Source: Parapristionchus giblindavisi
Taxonomy: Eukaryota > Nematoda > Chromadorea > Rhabditida > Diplogasteridae
NCBI GenBank assembly: GCA_943737045.1
Contig: CALSFV010000003.1
Coordinates: 1,178,001 to 1,242,000, forward strand
DNA length: 64,000 nt
Direction of reading: 5' to 3'
Every line of letters begins with the position of its first letter. Position 1 is the first letter of the stretch. The notes under the pieces are model-generated. The model did not search any database. It was given only the letters and a program-made list of their open reading frames with translations, and had not been told where the DNA came from. The translations under genes were made by a program, and so were the position numbers. Shown piece by piece: positions 12,970 to 25,800 of this stretch.

Positions 12970-14584
12970 TTTCTGTCTCATTATATTGACGATATATCAA
13001 AGACTTTATTAAAAATAAATAAATTTAATGATAAAATAAATAAACCCATACGAATCTTTACAGAAGTAAGGCAAAAGTAATGAAAGATTCTTCGTGAAGA
13101 TTGAAGAGATAGAGAGCTAAGAGATAAATATATTTCATTTGTTATGGCGAAAATCGGAAAATCACCATCATCAGTTGAGTGAGGTAAATTTATCTTGCCC
13201 TTCACTCTTGGCTACACGAAGAATCTATCAGTCTTTGGCAACTCGCTCTGAATCTAATCAGAAAACTTTTGAATCTGATTTTACCAATTTTAACACTAAC
13301 CGCGGATAGATATGGCTCTGAAATTTCCTGAGCAGATTTTCTTAAACATTTGATTAGATTCCCAATTCAAAGCCTGGTAGAACTTTCAAAACAAATCTAT
13401 TCTTCCATTTCAATTCGGGTCTTCCTGATCGCTTTGACCCTTGTGGGTGCTATTCCTTCACTCTTCTCGACAATCTGTCAGGATCATGCGAAGATATGCG
13501 AGCATATGTGAGGGAGAGAAGAGGGAGGGAGAGGGAGAGGGAGACTAATTATTTGCTCTGGTGCTCTACCGACTGAGCTAATCGGGCATGTCTAACACCC
13601 TTGTGTCTCGAGTTTTAGAAGGTCTAGTGTCTAGTGTCAATCAACTGACTAAAAAACGTTTCTTATTATGCATTGGTATTATTCGATAAGAGAAAAAATA
13701 AGAAGAGAAGTTAGTAGACCTTATTCTTCTATCTATTTCCCCCATCGAATCTCCCATTATCTAATGTTACTTCCTGCTCCAGATAAACACTTTTTTGAAT
13801 TATTTTAACCTTATTTTTCCCAACAACAACGTCTCTTCTACCAGGATTCGACATCATTGCAAAAGTTTTTGACCCATTAGTACTCAAACCCAATCTACTT
13901 ACATCGCATACTAATTGATGTAACAATACTTATCAAAACTGCATCAAGGTCGAAAAGAATATGAGAAAGAAAACTTTCGTTTATGTTTACTCCCTTCTTT
14001 GACCCCCCACAGTGTTCTAAAGACTGTGAAAGCCAAAACGACCGCTCAACATAGAAACTCTCTCAAATGCAATCGTCTTTCGCTTGTCTGGCTATGGAAA
14101 CAAAATGGCTTGAACCAGAATACTGTGCCCCGAGTGAAAAAGCCTAAAGTTAGCATCTGTAGCAGTGAAAATATGAGACGTTTTAGAGAAAATAGAGGTG
14201 AGACATGTTTGCTCTTTGAAGAACCGTAATGTAAACCAGCTAACCCTAATCGGCATAAAGTTTTTTTAATGTAAATGTAAAAATAAGTAATTTATTGGAC
14301 CTCTCACGCACGATTCGACCTAGGCTAGCCATGGTCTGAATACGAACTGAGTGGCGCTGGGGTTAGCAATTTGGGAATTGGACAGGAGGGAGAAACATGA
14401 ATTCACCGGGTTCAAGTCGCGCATTGTTTCAAAGAGATGGGATGAAAATCGTGAGCGAATACATTTAACACCTAGATGAGTGCATTGAAGGTTTTCGATA
14501 TGAGAAAAACGCACTGCATTGTTAAAACATAAAATAGCAGCTCCTATTCTTCTTCTATTTCTCCGTTGACTCATTTTCACATGT
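12970..14584. other. No gene recognised
   Basis: Holds a GAGAGG tract (13500-13550), a tRNA-like half (13556-13597), a block shared with the 9172-9919 element (14030-14130) and a possible second B-box-like GGGTTCAAGTC near 14408. Confidence 0.45.
13556..13597 (-). repeat. tRNA 5'-half-like segment
   Basis: Minus strand reads GCCCGATTAGCTCAGTCGG then TAGAGCACCAGAGC, like the 5' half of a tRNA. The 3' half is absent. Confidence 0.45.
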
Positions 14585-15665
14585 TACTTCTTGTCCCAGA
14601 TAAACATGCGGATGATATCAAAATCAAAATTTGTATGCGGATGATATCAAAATTTTCAAATCCATTGAGGATGCAAATTCATCCGCTCCCCTACAGTCTG
14701 CTATAGATGCGATCACAAAATGGGCAGATGATTGGCAACTCCCACTAGCCGCTCATAAATGCAATTCACTTCATCTTGGTAGAGCCAATACTAGGAAGAC
14801 ATACACAATCGGATCACTAAATTTGACCCAAAAGGATCTGGTCAGGGACCTAGGTTTCATTATTGAGAAGTCTTTAACCTTCACCGATCACTGCAAAAAT
14901 ATTGCTTTGAAAGGTAAAACGGCGTGCCATATTGTTCTACGAGCACTGAGGACCAAAAATGCAGATGTCCTACTCAGGGCGTATACGATATATATCAGAC
15001 CAATCCTTGAAAGCGCATCAACAGTATTTAATCCGTTCAAAAAGCACTACAAAATAGTCATCGAAAGAGTCCAGAATTATTTCACAAGAAGGCTTTTTAT
15101 GCGCTGTTACATCCATACTTGGGACACTGTGCCCTGTAGTGCACTGAGAAACACCCAGTTGGGCCTAGAGTCCTTGGAGAGGCGCAGAGAGCACATAGAT
15201 TTGAGGACTGCCATGAACCTACTTAGAGGAAAATATAAAATCTCCAATAAAAAATCCCACTATTTTCGCCCTTATACCACACGAAACAGGCTCAACTTTA
15301 ACAACCCCGGATCTAGATTTAATTATAGACATTACAGCTTCTTTCCTAGAGCGGCAAGACTTTTGGTACAACCTGGCAATCAAATAGAGTTTCCCTAATG
15401 AATTATATTTAGTCTCTATTATCCCAAAGATCAGTCCATTCTTAAACCCGTGAGCAATTCATTAGCATAATCATCTTCGTTTATCGATTCACTTCGTTTC
15501 TTTTTGTTTACCACACGTTTCATTGTTTATTCATGAATACGTATAAATATTATTATTAACACGAAGACTCAGCCTCCTGGAGGACTCCTCGTGATCCTCC
15601 TAGTTATTAAAATCCATCGCTGCGTCCATGTGCTCATTGCCTAGCACAAAGATCAAAGATCAAAG
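14585..15665 (+). mobile_element. 5'-truncated CR1-like LINE fragment
   Basis: An open frame (14631-15398) begins at the reverse transcriptase catalytic box YADDIKIF and continues through the thumb and C-terminal region (WADDWQLPL, LHLGRANT, VRDLGFIIE, RPILESAS, FTRRLFMRC). Everything before the YADD box is absent, typical of 5' truncation. A short piece around YADD is repeated just upstream. Downstream is untranslated sequence ending in repeated GATCAAA units, possibly the 3' tail. Confidence 0.75.
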
Positions 15666-16256
15666 ATCAAACATTTTCAACTCATTATTTATCGAATATA
15701 CTCTTGTTTACAGATACAATGAAATGTGACACGCTCTCAAATCTCGATCGGTACACATTCAAGGCGTTACAAATAGCGACAAAAATATTGTGAAATGATT
15801 CAAAACGAATTCTATTCTGATAATGTATGCGGAATCTAGTGTCAAAAGACGAATCAATCAATCAATAATATATGCATATAACTGTCCGTATAGACAAGTA
15901 AGTGAGAGCAAGACACACAGAGAGAGTGAGAGAGGTATATGAAAACTATGGCTTGCTAATCAATCAATACACAACACAACTACCGTAATCGAGTGGAATC
16001 ATAGTCATTACGGGACCCAACGACGGGATATTGATTAGATCATGATAAAAGATCCTTTCTAAAAGTGAAGTTCAATATGCATTAGTCAATAAACACCGAA
16101 ATAAAAATCACTCCTAGTCTAATTGCAATTCGAGAGCTAGCGTGCTCATAACAGAGTGGAGAGACGACGGTGGACTACCGTAATCAGTGTGATATAAATA
16201 GGAAAGGGGGCGGAGCTACCGTAATCGATCAGGGACAAAAAAGTGGGCGGAGCTTC

Positions 16257-19200
16257 CTACTTAGCGAGGGCAAAGTCAGCGACGAGAGGGATATGATCAG
16301 AGGGAACGTGCTGATTGGGCCATGGTTCGAGTCCGATACGAATGTTCCTCTCGGGTGGTAGTGAGAGTGTACGAAGGAGATGAAGACGATAGGCGGATGG
16401 CGATCGAGAATGATACTAAAAAATTGCAATTTAAATTTTAATCAAATATCGATTTTATTGGGTCCAGATCGTTTTGAGCACATCACCAATACTCTCAACC
16501 GATGGCCAATGGTTCCTCAATTCAGACCAGAATAGGTATACGTGAATGGTGGCAAACCGTTTGCCACCGTTCATGGATACAGCTCCAGGCATTGGCCATC
16601 TCCGTCAATAGATTAGAGGCTCATTGTACACTGCATAATCAGCGACACAGAGCCACCCCAATGAATTTATTATTTACTTGTGCACGTAAAAGGTCAAAAA
16701 AGCATTTAACGACTGAACCATTTCAATCTATTACATGGTCGAAACTCGCATTCACCTGGTCATTCGTGGTGTAGAAGATGAAATCGGGATTGCCCTGATC
16801 CTTGTGATACGTCGACACCAGTGGTTCCTGAGACAAATTCAAATTCAAATCATACATTTTCGGCGCCTTCACCGAATTATTTTTATATAGTGGTTCAATT
16901 TAGAAAAATCGTTATTTTTCGCTTAAATTGTAATCTTTCACATAAAAAATGAGCTTTATATAGTGGGTCGACCCTAAAAATGAGCCGTATATAGTGGGTC
17001 AATCCTCACATTGTGAGGGGTATGAAAATGCTTGATTCAAATCTGGCGCCACAAATTCAAATTCAAATCTGGCGCCAAAACGTGACTACCGTACCCGATA
17101 GGGCGCGTAGGCGGAGGCGAGCGGCAACTGATGAGTAAATATGGACGGTGGAGTGGAGTTTATGATGTCGGGTATAGTGCCTGAAGAGAGAAATCGATCA
17201 ATAATCAATAGTACATCATGGTCCCCGAACAGAAACAAAAGAAACGGTAGAGAGAGAGAGCGCGCAAAAGTGAGAGAGTGCAGACGGTTAAAGTACACCA
17301 TGGTGTACCATACCGTAATTTTAAAGCATTTTGCTAAGTTTTCAATGACCTATGCAAGGCCAGAGTTCAAACACCACAGCAACTGCGTTCTGGCTGCATT
17401 GTGGTAGCAATCTATCGCTGACAAAATGACTGTGAGAGTACAGGGTGGGCATTAATTATTGTGACACCTTAAAAACGAAATAACTTTTTTTTCAAAAAAA
17501 TCGAGTTCCGTTCAAATATGTACCAGACAATCTTCAATCATGTTGGAATACAATACAACCGTCATAGCTCGATTCTGCCTCCATTGGTGTTTATGACGTC
17601 CTTGAGAAGGGAGAGGTACGCAGGTGTCAAAACACGCAGGTAAGTGGTGTCTATAATCGATCACTCCTTCTACAATATTTTCTTCAGGGACCTCAGATTT
17701 GGGTGGGGAGTAGCCCAGGCCCTACCATCCAAGGTACCCCAGACTGAGTAGACCAGGGGACTGAGATCGGGCGAGAAGGCAGCCACCAATCTCCTCGAAT
17801 GAAGTCGAGAAACTGCTCTTTTCACCACGCCTTAACGAACTTTGCCATATAAAGTAGCACTCCATCATTCTCTAAGGTCCACGATAAATTTCCGAAGTGG
17901 GAACGGCTCCGGGGGAACTGGGCGTCCTTGACTATCTCCTCTACGTAGCACCCTTTTTCGATCTTGGCGCCCGGATTCTGAAAAACCAGGTGCATCTCCA
18001 CGGAGGCGCACATCCTGGTCAAAACAATTACTTTATGGTAGTTGGGAGGTGGTATGGATAATCCGACCATTGCAGTTAGCACTCTGGGGTCCGTAGTAAG
18101 CATTCGGCGACTTTGGGGGCTGTAGACGGCTTGCAGTCTTGTAGAAGGAGTGATCGAAGATGGACACTACTTACCTGCGTGTTTCGACACCCGCGTACCT
18201 CTCCCTTCTCAAGGAATCGAGCTATGGCTGTTTTATTGTATTCCAACATGATTGAAGATTGTCTGGTACATATTTGAACGGAACTTGATTTTTTTGAAAA
18301 AAAGTTATTTCGTTTTTTACGGCGTCACAATAATTAATGCCCACCCTGTACAGCCAGGATAGAAACGGACGCTGTGCCACTCGTAGTTTAAATTAGTAAA
18401 GGTCGTGTCTCGGTGTAAAATAGTTAACCGTCGTCTACCGTATCTTAGTGTAAATTAGTAAAAGTCGTCTACCGTATCTTAGTGTAAATTAGTAAAAGTC
18501 GTCTACCGTATCGTAGTGTAAATTAGTAAAAGTCGTCTACCGTATCTTAGTGTAAGTTAGTAAAAGTCGTCTACCGTATCTTAGTGTAAATTAGTAAAAG
18601 TCGTCTACAGTATCTTAGTGCAAATTTGTAAGTCGTCTACCGTATCTTAGCGTAAATTAGTAAAAGTCGTCTACCGTACTTTCATTCTTAATGAGTCGTC
18701 CATCTCTGCTCAGTCTGGATCGTATGAGAGTGTTCACGGGCAGTGCATTCATTGTTATTCCTCCCTTCTCGCCCTATTAAAATAATAATATTATTATTTT
18801 TTACATTTTAAACACTTGAACTAGATCAACAACGGATATGTATGTATGGATTCGGTTTATTTTGTTTTAATTCACAAAACCTACTCGGATCTGTCCACTA
18901 GCAAACTTGGTCAGCACCTGAGTCGCATCCAATCTGCAAAGATCAAAGATCAAAGATCAAACTACAAAGTTCACCCACCTGGCATTGGTGATGTAGTTGT
19001 ACAGATGCGATTTGGGTTCGAGATTCCAGTCTCCGAGACAGATAATGGGCTCATCCGGATAACGCATCTGAAAGAGGGAGGGAGATTACATAGAGGAGTG
19101 AGACTAGAATTTTGAGAGTGTAGAGTAGTTCTCCATTATAAAAAAATAGGTTTTTTTTCTCAGACACGAATTATTCTGATACCCTCATAAAAGTATGTTA

Positions 19201-19804
19201 CAAAGTACCAAGCCTGACCGGAGCCAAAAAATTCACAAAAATCGAAAAACCTGACCGGAATTTAAAAAAACCGATAACAAAGTTATTCCACCTATGCCTC
19301 ATACCCCCCACTCACATCATCAATGTTCGCCATGAGCAGTGCAATCTGGGCTAGCTTGACGTCTCCTCGTCGCTCATTGAAGATGATGTGCGTATTGGAG
19401 ACGAGCACGGTGGAGCCGGTTTGCGAGCACTTCAGACGAGCCAATTGGGCTGTAAACAATCAATATTTATTTATTTATTATAAATAATATTAATACTATT
19501 ATTGGATTTAGAACATTATTATATTATTACAACATTATAACATTATTACAACATTATATTTAGAACATTTTAGAACAGTATTATAGATAGATCAGTTTTC
19601 AGTTTAAACACATTTATCAAGAATCTCAAGAGGAACGGAGTAGCCAAAAATAACAAAGATTTAACGATTGATTGTATGAAATAAAAGACTAATCAATATG
19701 TATATTTTGACAAAATCGGCGGAAAATCGTACCAATATTTCCCCTATCGAGAAGTTCATCGCCAGGAATGAGCATTTCCACATTTCGCATGTCTGTTACC
19801 TAAA

Positions 19805-19843
<39 letters not shown>

Positions 19844-22800
19844 TAATTTATTTCTTAAATTGAGAACGCAAATGAAGGGAATTAGTTAATTCGAATTACT
19901 GCTGCTATTCTAAAATATCTTGACAACGCCTACAGAACTTTTCAACTACAATGCACCGTATCCCCTGTAGTACTATAACCACTACCATACCCTACCATCC
20001 TCCACCGTCTCCCCTGTAGTACTATAACCACTACCATACCCTACCATCGTCCACCGTATACCTGGAATCGTCCTTGCCGCACAAACAGCCCACAGCCGTC
20101 ACCGTGAAGATCCTTGCCCGTCTTCTTCTTGTAGTAGCAACCGTAGCCCACTGCAAGAGTGATTTGGTGTGATTTGAGAAACGTCGCATCGGTAGCCGCA
20201 CACTACACACCACACTACATACACACACTTACAATTGTGCATGTACGCAGAGTACGTGTCCCAGTGCACGTCCTGGATCTCCTGGACGCCAATCACATCC
20301 GCATTCAGACCACTACAAACAGGAATGATCAATCAATAAATCGATAAACCAATCAATAAATCGAATTTCGATAAGTTACAGCATTTTGATGCTTACAACA
20401 CATGTAGTAAGATGCACCGTTACATTTGCCTTACGTGCCTACGCCGTAACCTCCTCCGCCGCGTCTCCGTCGTTACGGCGGAAGTTAGGTCGTTGGCAAG
20501 TAAGACAAATGTAACGATGCAATACCCATCAGAATCTACAGTAATCCCACCATATAACTTACCGCAACTCTTTCGCGATCAACGGCCATCGAAAGTTCCA
20601 ATCGAGTACTGGACGAATGTTCCTGAAAATCACGATGATTGGCATAACCGTAACAATAAATTATTCCGAGGCTAACTCCGATGGCCACTACCGAATATTC
20701 AACAAATCACAGAATGGCTTACTGGGTGTGCGGGTACAGATACATGGTGCTCTTGATCGTCTTCTGGCAGAGCAGATTGTAGCTAACCGCGCGAAAGTGC
20801 GCTGGCGATGTTAAGGGAACCGTCGAATGCTGCAGCGATCAAGAGATCAAAGATCAACCTTTCTAGGTTACAAACGTAGCTCGAAAAGTACGTTACAAAC
20901 CACGAAGTCTGAGAGGATTTTGAGCCAAAAATTCGAAAAAAAACATGACCGCATTTGGGAGTTTTTTGAATACTTGACCGCATTTGAGAATAAAATTTCC
21001 GCAAAATCAGAGAACTTGACCGCATTTTGTAAATGTGTAACGCATCTATTCGAACTATGATCAAGAGATCAAAGATCAATCTTGCTAGACTACAAAGATC
21101 AAAGATCAAAGACCACCTCACCCTCTTGGTCTCCCACTGTCGCTGGAAGAGTCCACTGGCGCTGAGCGAGTCGTGGACCTCGTCCGGATGAACGCCAATC
21201 AGCGGGAAGGGCAACGATGTGGATGGAGGCGAAGTCGATGTCGAGGGAAAGAGCGTCGCCGGTGGTGGCATACCTGCCATTGAGGAAATGTGAACCGCAC
21301 ACTAATTTACATAAATAAATTTAAAAAATAAATAAATAAATAAATATAGTATGAAGTGGCGGCATACCGTACACACTGCTGGAGGTCATCGATGACGACG
21401 AGGGAGGAATGGAGGGAGCAGAGGTGGACAGGGCGCGCACTTGCTGGAGATGAACACCGCCGTAGGGCTGGTGGAAGAGGCTGGGAGGGGTTCCTCGGGG
21501 CAGGGGGATGCGGGTGGGGGTGAGTGGAGACGGCAGAGGGATCAGAGGAGTGGGCACGAGCGGAGTGGACTGGTGACGGAGAGGCAGGGCTGGAGTGGCG
21601 AAGAGTGAGGGAATGGAACACGCCGAAGCTGCCTTGGTCGCGCCTGCAAAGCATCATACCTTTACTTAACCAAAGACTTAGGTATTAAGGATTTACTTAA
21701 CTTTACTTAACCTAAGACTTAGGTATTAAGGCTTTACTTAACGCAAGACTTAGGTATTAAGGCTTTACTTAACCCAAGACTTAGGTATTAAGGCTTTACT
21801 TAACCAAAAACTTGGGTATTAAGGCTTTACTTAACCTAAGACTTAGACATTAAGGCTTCACTTAACCTGACTTAGGTATTAAGGCTCTACTTAACCTAAG
21901 ACTTAGGTATTAAGGATTTACTTAACTTTACTTAACCTAAGACTTAGGTATTAAGGCTGTACTTAACCTAAGACTTAGGTATTAAGACATTACTTAACCC
22001 AAGACGTGGGTATTAAGGCTTTATTTAACATAAGACTTGGGTATTAAGGCTCAAGTATCAAGTTACCCCAGGAGAAAAAGTCTCCGTAAAAGGCGAATAA
22101 AAAAAGGAGAACCATAGAGACCAAAAGGAGGTGTGGGAATGATAAGGTCGCGCTATTTCGCATAGGGAATCAATCGATACGAGTATTAGAGGCAGCGAGA
22201 CTGGATGAGGGTGAATGGAGAGGTAAGGGCAAAGTTCAGAAAACCACCTTTGGCCATACATCTGGAGAGGCCGGTCGATCTCATGCCATCGACTAAATGA
22301 ACCAAGCTAATTTGCATATATTATACTAATGTAGTTTGGTTTTATGCGCACAATTAGAGATCTGAGACATATTTGCAAAGGCTTTTTTCCAGACAAAGTT
22401 CAAAGATCATCTATTGAAAATGATGATATATTGATCCATGACAAATCTACCAAAAATATCCTCCAGAAGGATTCCTCCCTCTACGCTTATGACGTCACGT
22501 TCGCAGTCAAAGATGTGTGTCTAACAATAATTTAAAGGAATACCCCACCCCCAATATCACCCTTCGCATTGGCAATACCATCTCGCAGACAAATACGTCA
22601 CATTTTCCCGGAAAACCGTTCATGCATACGGCCACTGATGGATTGGCGTTTCACCACTAAGCCATTAGTCCCTAGATTAACACTGCATTCGGTTTTTTAG
22701 CAACAATTTTAACAGGTCTTTCACCAATCGGAGTTTCGAACAATACATTTTAGGAAGGTCACATCCCCGGCTAATTTGAAACTCTCCGCTCTGGCCACAC

Positions 22801-25800
22801 TATCTCGAAGACAGAGAAAGTGAGAGAGTATTGCCAGAGTGGAGAGTTTCGAATCAGCTTGCGGCGTGGCTTTAATAAGGAGAGATAACGATAGAGAAAC
22901 AGATAGACATTGAGGCTCTGAACATAGGTTGAATAGCTAGGTGTTATTGGTTTCAAAATGCGGTCCGGCTTGGTACTTTGTAACATACTTTTCGACCTAT
23001 GGCTCTGAATCGAAAACAATCACGGTATCATCCAAACCCTTACAATTAGCCGCCTATTTTGTTATCTGTTATTAATATGACTGTCGTTTGAAGTTTGAAG
23101 AGTATGGAATGCCCTATCAGGAATGAATGATCTTTGCCTCTGCCCATCTCTCTCCCTCACCCTTTACTTTCTCTCTCGTCTCTCTTATCACTACTCTCTC
23201 CCTCTACTCAATTTTTCTCCTATCTCCCCTCAAGTAATCTTTCTATTACTTCCATCTCTCATCTCAATCTCCTACAAATTTGGTCAACATGTGTACTACA
23301 CACTCTTGCGCCTTGCATTGCTGCAATCGCACGCACTCATCAACAAGGACACTACTGTGAATATAAATAGATACAAAGAAATCAACATATCAATTCTGCA
23401 AAAGTTGACTATGAGTGTTCTTGGGCATAATGTCCTTCATGCACGTTCTATTCATGGCGTAATGTTCTTCGAACAGCAGACAACAAAGAAACGGAGAACA
23501 TTAACTACAGTTGTAAGGTCAGCTACTCCGGTATTTTTGAATTACGTCGTTACAATCCCATGGCGTAGGCCGTGGTGTACACCGCGGGGTTAGGCCTCTA
23601 TACGGCGTATATCACTATGCAGAAGACCTTGTACGCCGCGGGGTCAACAGCAAACCAAGCGGTGTACGCTTTCTCACCACACAGTCAAGCTCGATACAGT
23701 GTACGACGCAGGTTCAGGCACCGGGAAAGCGCGTGGCGCGAGTCAACGATACCAGAGTACTCTCTCTAGTAGCAGCTAGCAGCTTGACAGTGCGCGCACA
23801 CACGTGGAAAGCACCTGCCCCCATCACTATCCTTATCGCAATACACGCTTCATTTACATGCATTTTATCAGTACGGTGACCCTGGTAAAATCACATTCGA
23901 GTGAAAATTCAATCCAACATACATACTATCGATAGCATATTCTTCTCGCCTGGATTGCCGAATAAATCCTCATCTCACGGTATTCTCCCTTCTTCATCCA
24001 AATCCACACAACGCGACCGGTGGTCACTGATATCAACGAAACTCTCTCATTCCGAGTACTCTCTCGTCTGTCTGATTTCGATGTTCCAGAATCATCCATG
24101 GATTCAGGGCATGTGACACAATGTCTTCAATAACCCTTCAACAATTCTATCTTTAAAGACTGCCTCCCTTTCTTCTCTTCTTCGCTCTGCGTAAATATTA
24201 TCCCGCCATTGCAAAATGATACTACACACGAGGCGAACAGTAGTCCCCCTCTCTCCCTCTTCCTTTCTCTCTCTCCCTCTCCCTCCCTCTGCCTCTCCTT
24301 CTCGCCACCCTCACCACAACCCCAGCCCATCATCAACAACCTATCCCCATCCCCACCACCTCATGACCTCCTCCTCGTATCAATGTTGTTCATTATGCTC
24401 GTTCAGACATCGCCATAAGATGGGAAACGTCGTCCCACATTGCACACTCTCAATGTTGGAACAACAGAATACTTGCACACGACAGCTTCGAGTAAGAAAC
24501 GTCGATGTACACCACGCACACGACAACAACATAGTACATAGCCAACTCTGCATGCATACCACCTTGACAACGGTGGTAAATAGGAACAAAAAACAAATAA
24601 CTATTTAAGCGCTGCACTTTGCCCTACGCCCCTTACCAACCACCTCTCCTCATTTTCACCTCCCACACGCTCTCATTAATTTGCTCTTTCAAATGTTTTA
24701 ATATCTTTTTGCTATTAATTAAATAACGTTAGGTTAGCACACTTCTACCCCCCCCCCCCCCCCCCCCCCCCCACTACAGAGAAAGAGTGAGATATAGCGC
24801 AATGAGGATAAGAGAAAGTTGGAATGGACCAGTCATGTTCGCGTTTCAGAGAGGAGCATTAATGATAGAGAATGCGATACACAGCGATCTTATCGACGTT
24901 CAAATTGTAAAAAAATATATCAGCATAGAAAAGAGTGCACAATACAATAAAGCGATACGCACACCCACTAGGGAATGCTTTCGGAGCCATACATTGCCAT
25001 ACCCTCGCAGTGCGAGGATTGACCCCCTATATAAGGACCATTTTAGGCCACTTGATAAACAAGGAAGCTAAAAATGACGATTTTTAAGAGAAAATAACGA
25101 ATTCTATGTATCAACCCACCCTATTTCGAGAATTGACCCACTATATAAAAATAAACGGCAAGGGTACCGAAAATGTATGTTTCGGAGCAATACTAGATAC
25201 TGCCAGATTAGCCGGCATTAGGACATTCTCCAAAGAATCGTATCGAAGATATGACATTCAAGGAAAGCGAAAGAGGAGTTTTCTTTGCTTTTCCAACCTT
25301 TTGGCTACTTTTGAGAACAACTACAGATAACACTAAGTCCTAATTAGTTAATATTAGCTTTGTTTTATGCTAACCAATCAATCGATATAAAGTAAAGCGC
25401 ATCTCACCATTATCCCTCCTATCCATCTGTCTCCGTCCATTCCTCTCACGTTCCTTCCTCTTTCTCGTCTCCTCTCGCTTTCTCAATCGCCCTCTAGCGT
25501 TGTTCTGTGATGGGGAAGCTGATGATGATGATGGAACTGAAATCAATCGATAATAACATCAATCAATAATCATGTCATATTGATATTCTATAGCTAATCA
25601 ATACCCATCAGGTAAACTACGACGATTTTGACACTTTTTACATTATTTATCGCTAAAAATTATGGACTGAAAAGTCAAAAATAGAACAAACTTACTTTCA
25701 TTATTCGATATGGCGAGCGGTATGAAGGACGGCTGAGGAGCACTGGCCTGCAAGCACATCACCATTATTGATTAGCTCATTATTGATCGATTACGTCAAC

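Noticed and set aside
20783..21280. 165-codon minus-strand frame read as one protein
   Set aside because: Only its first part is Angel coding sequence; the rest runs through an intron and a family B element, and the true continuation is spliced in another frame.
21658..22055. CRISPR array
   Set aside because: Direct tandem repeats without unique spacers, located in an intron of a eukaryotic gene.
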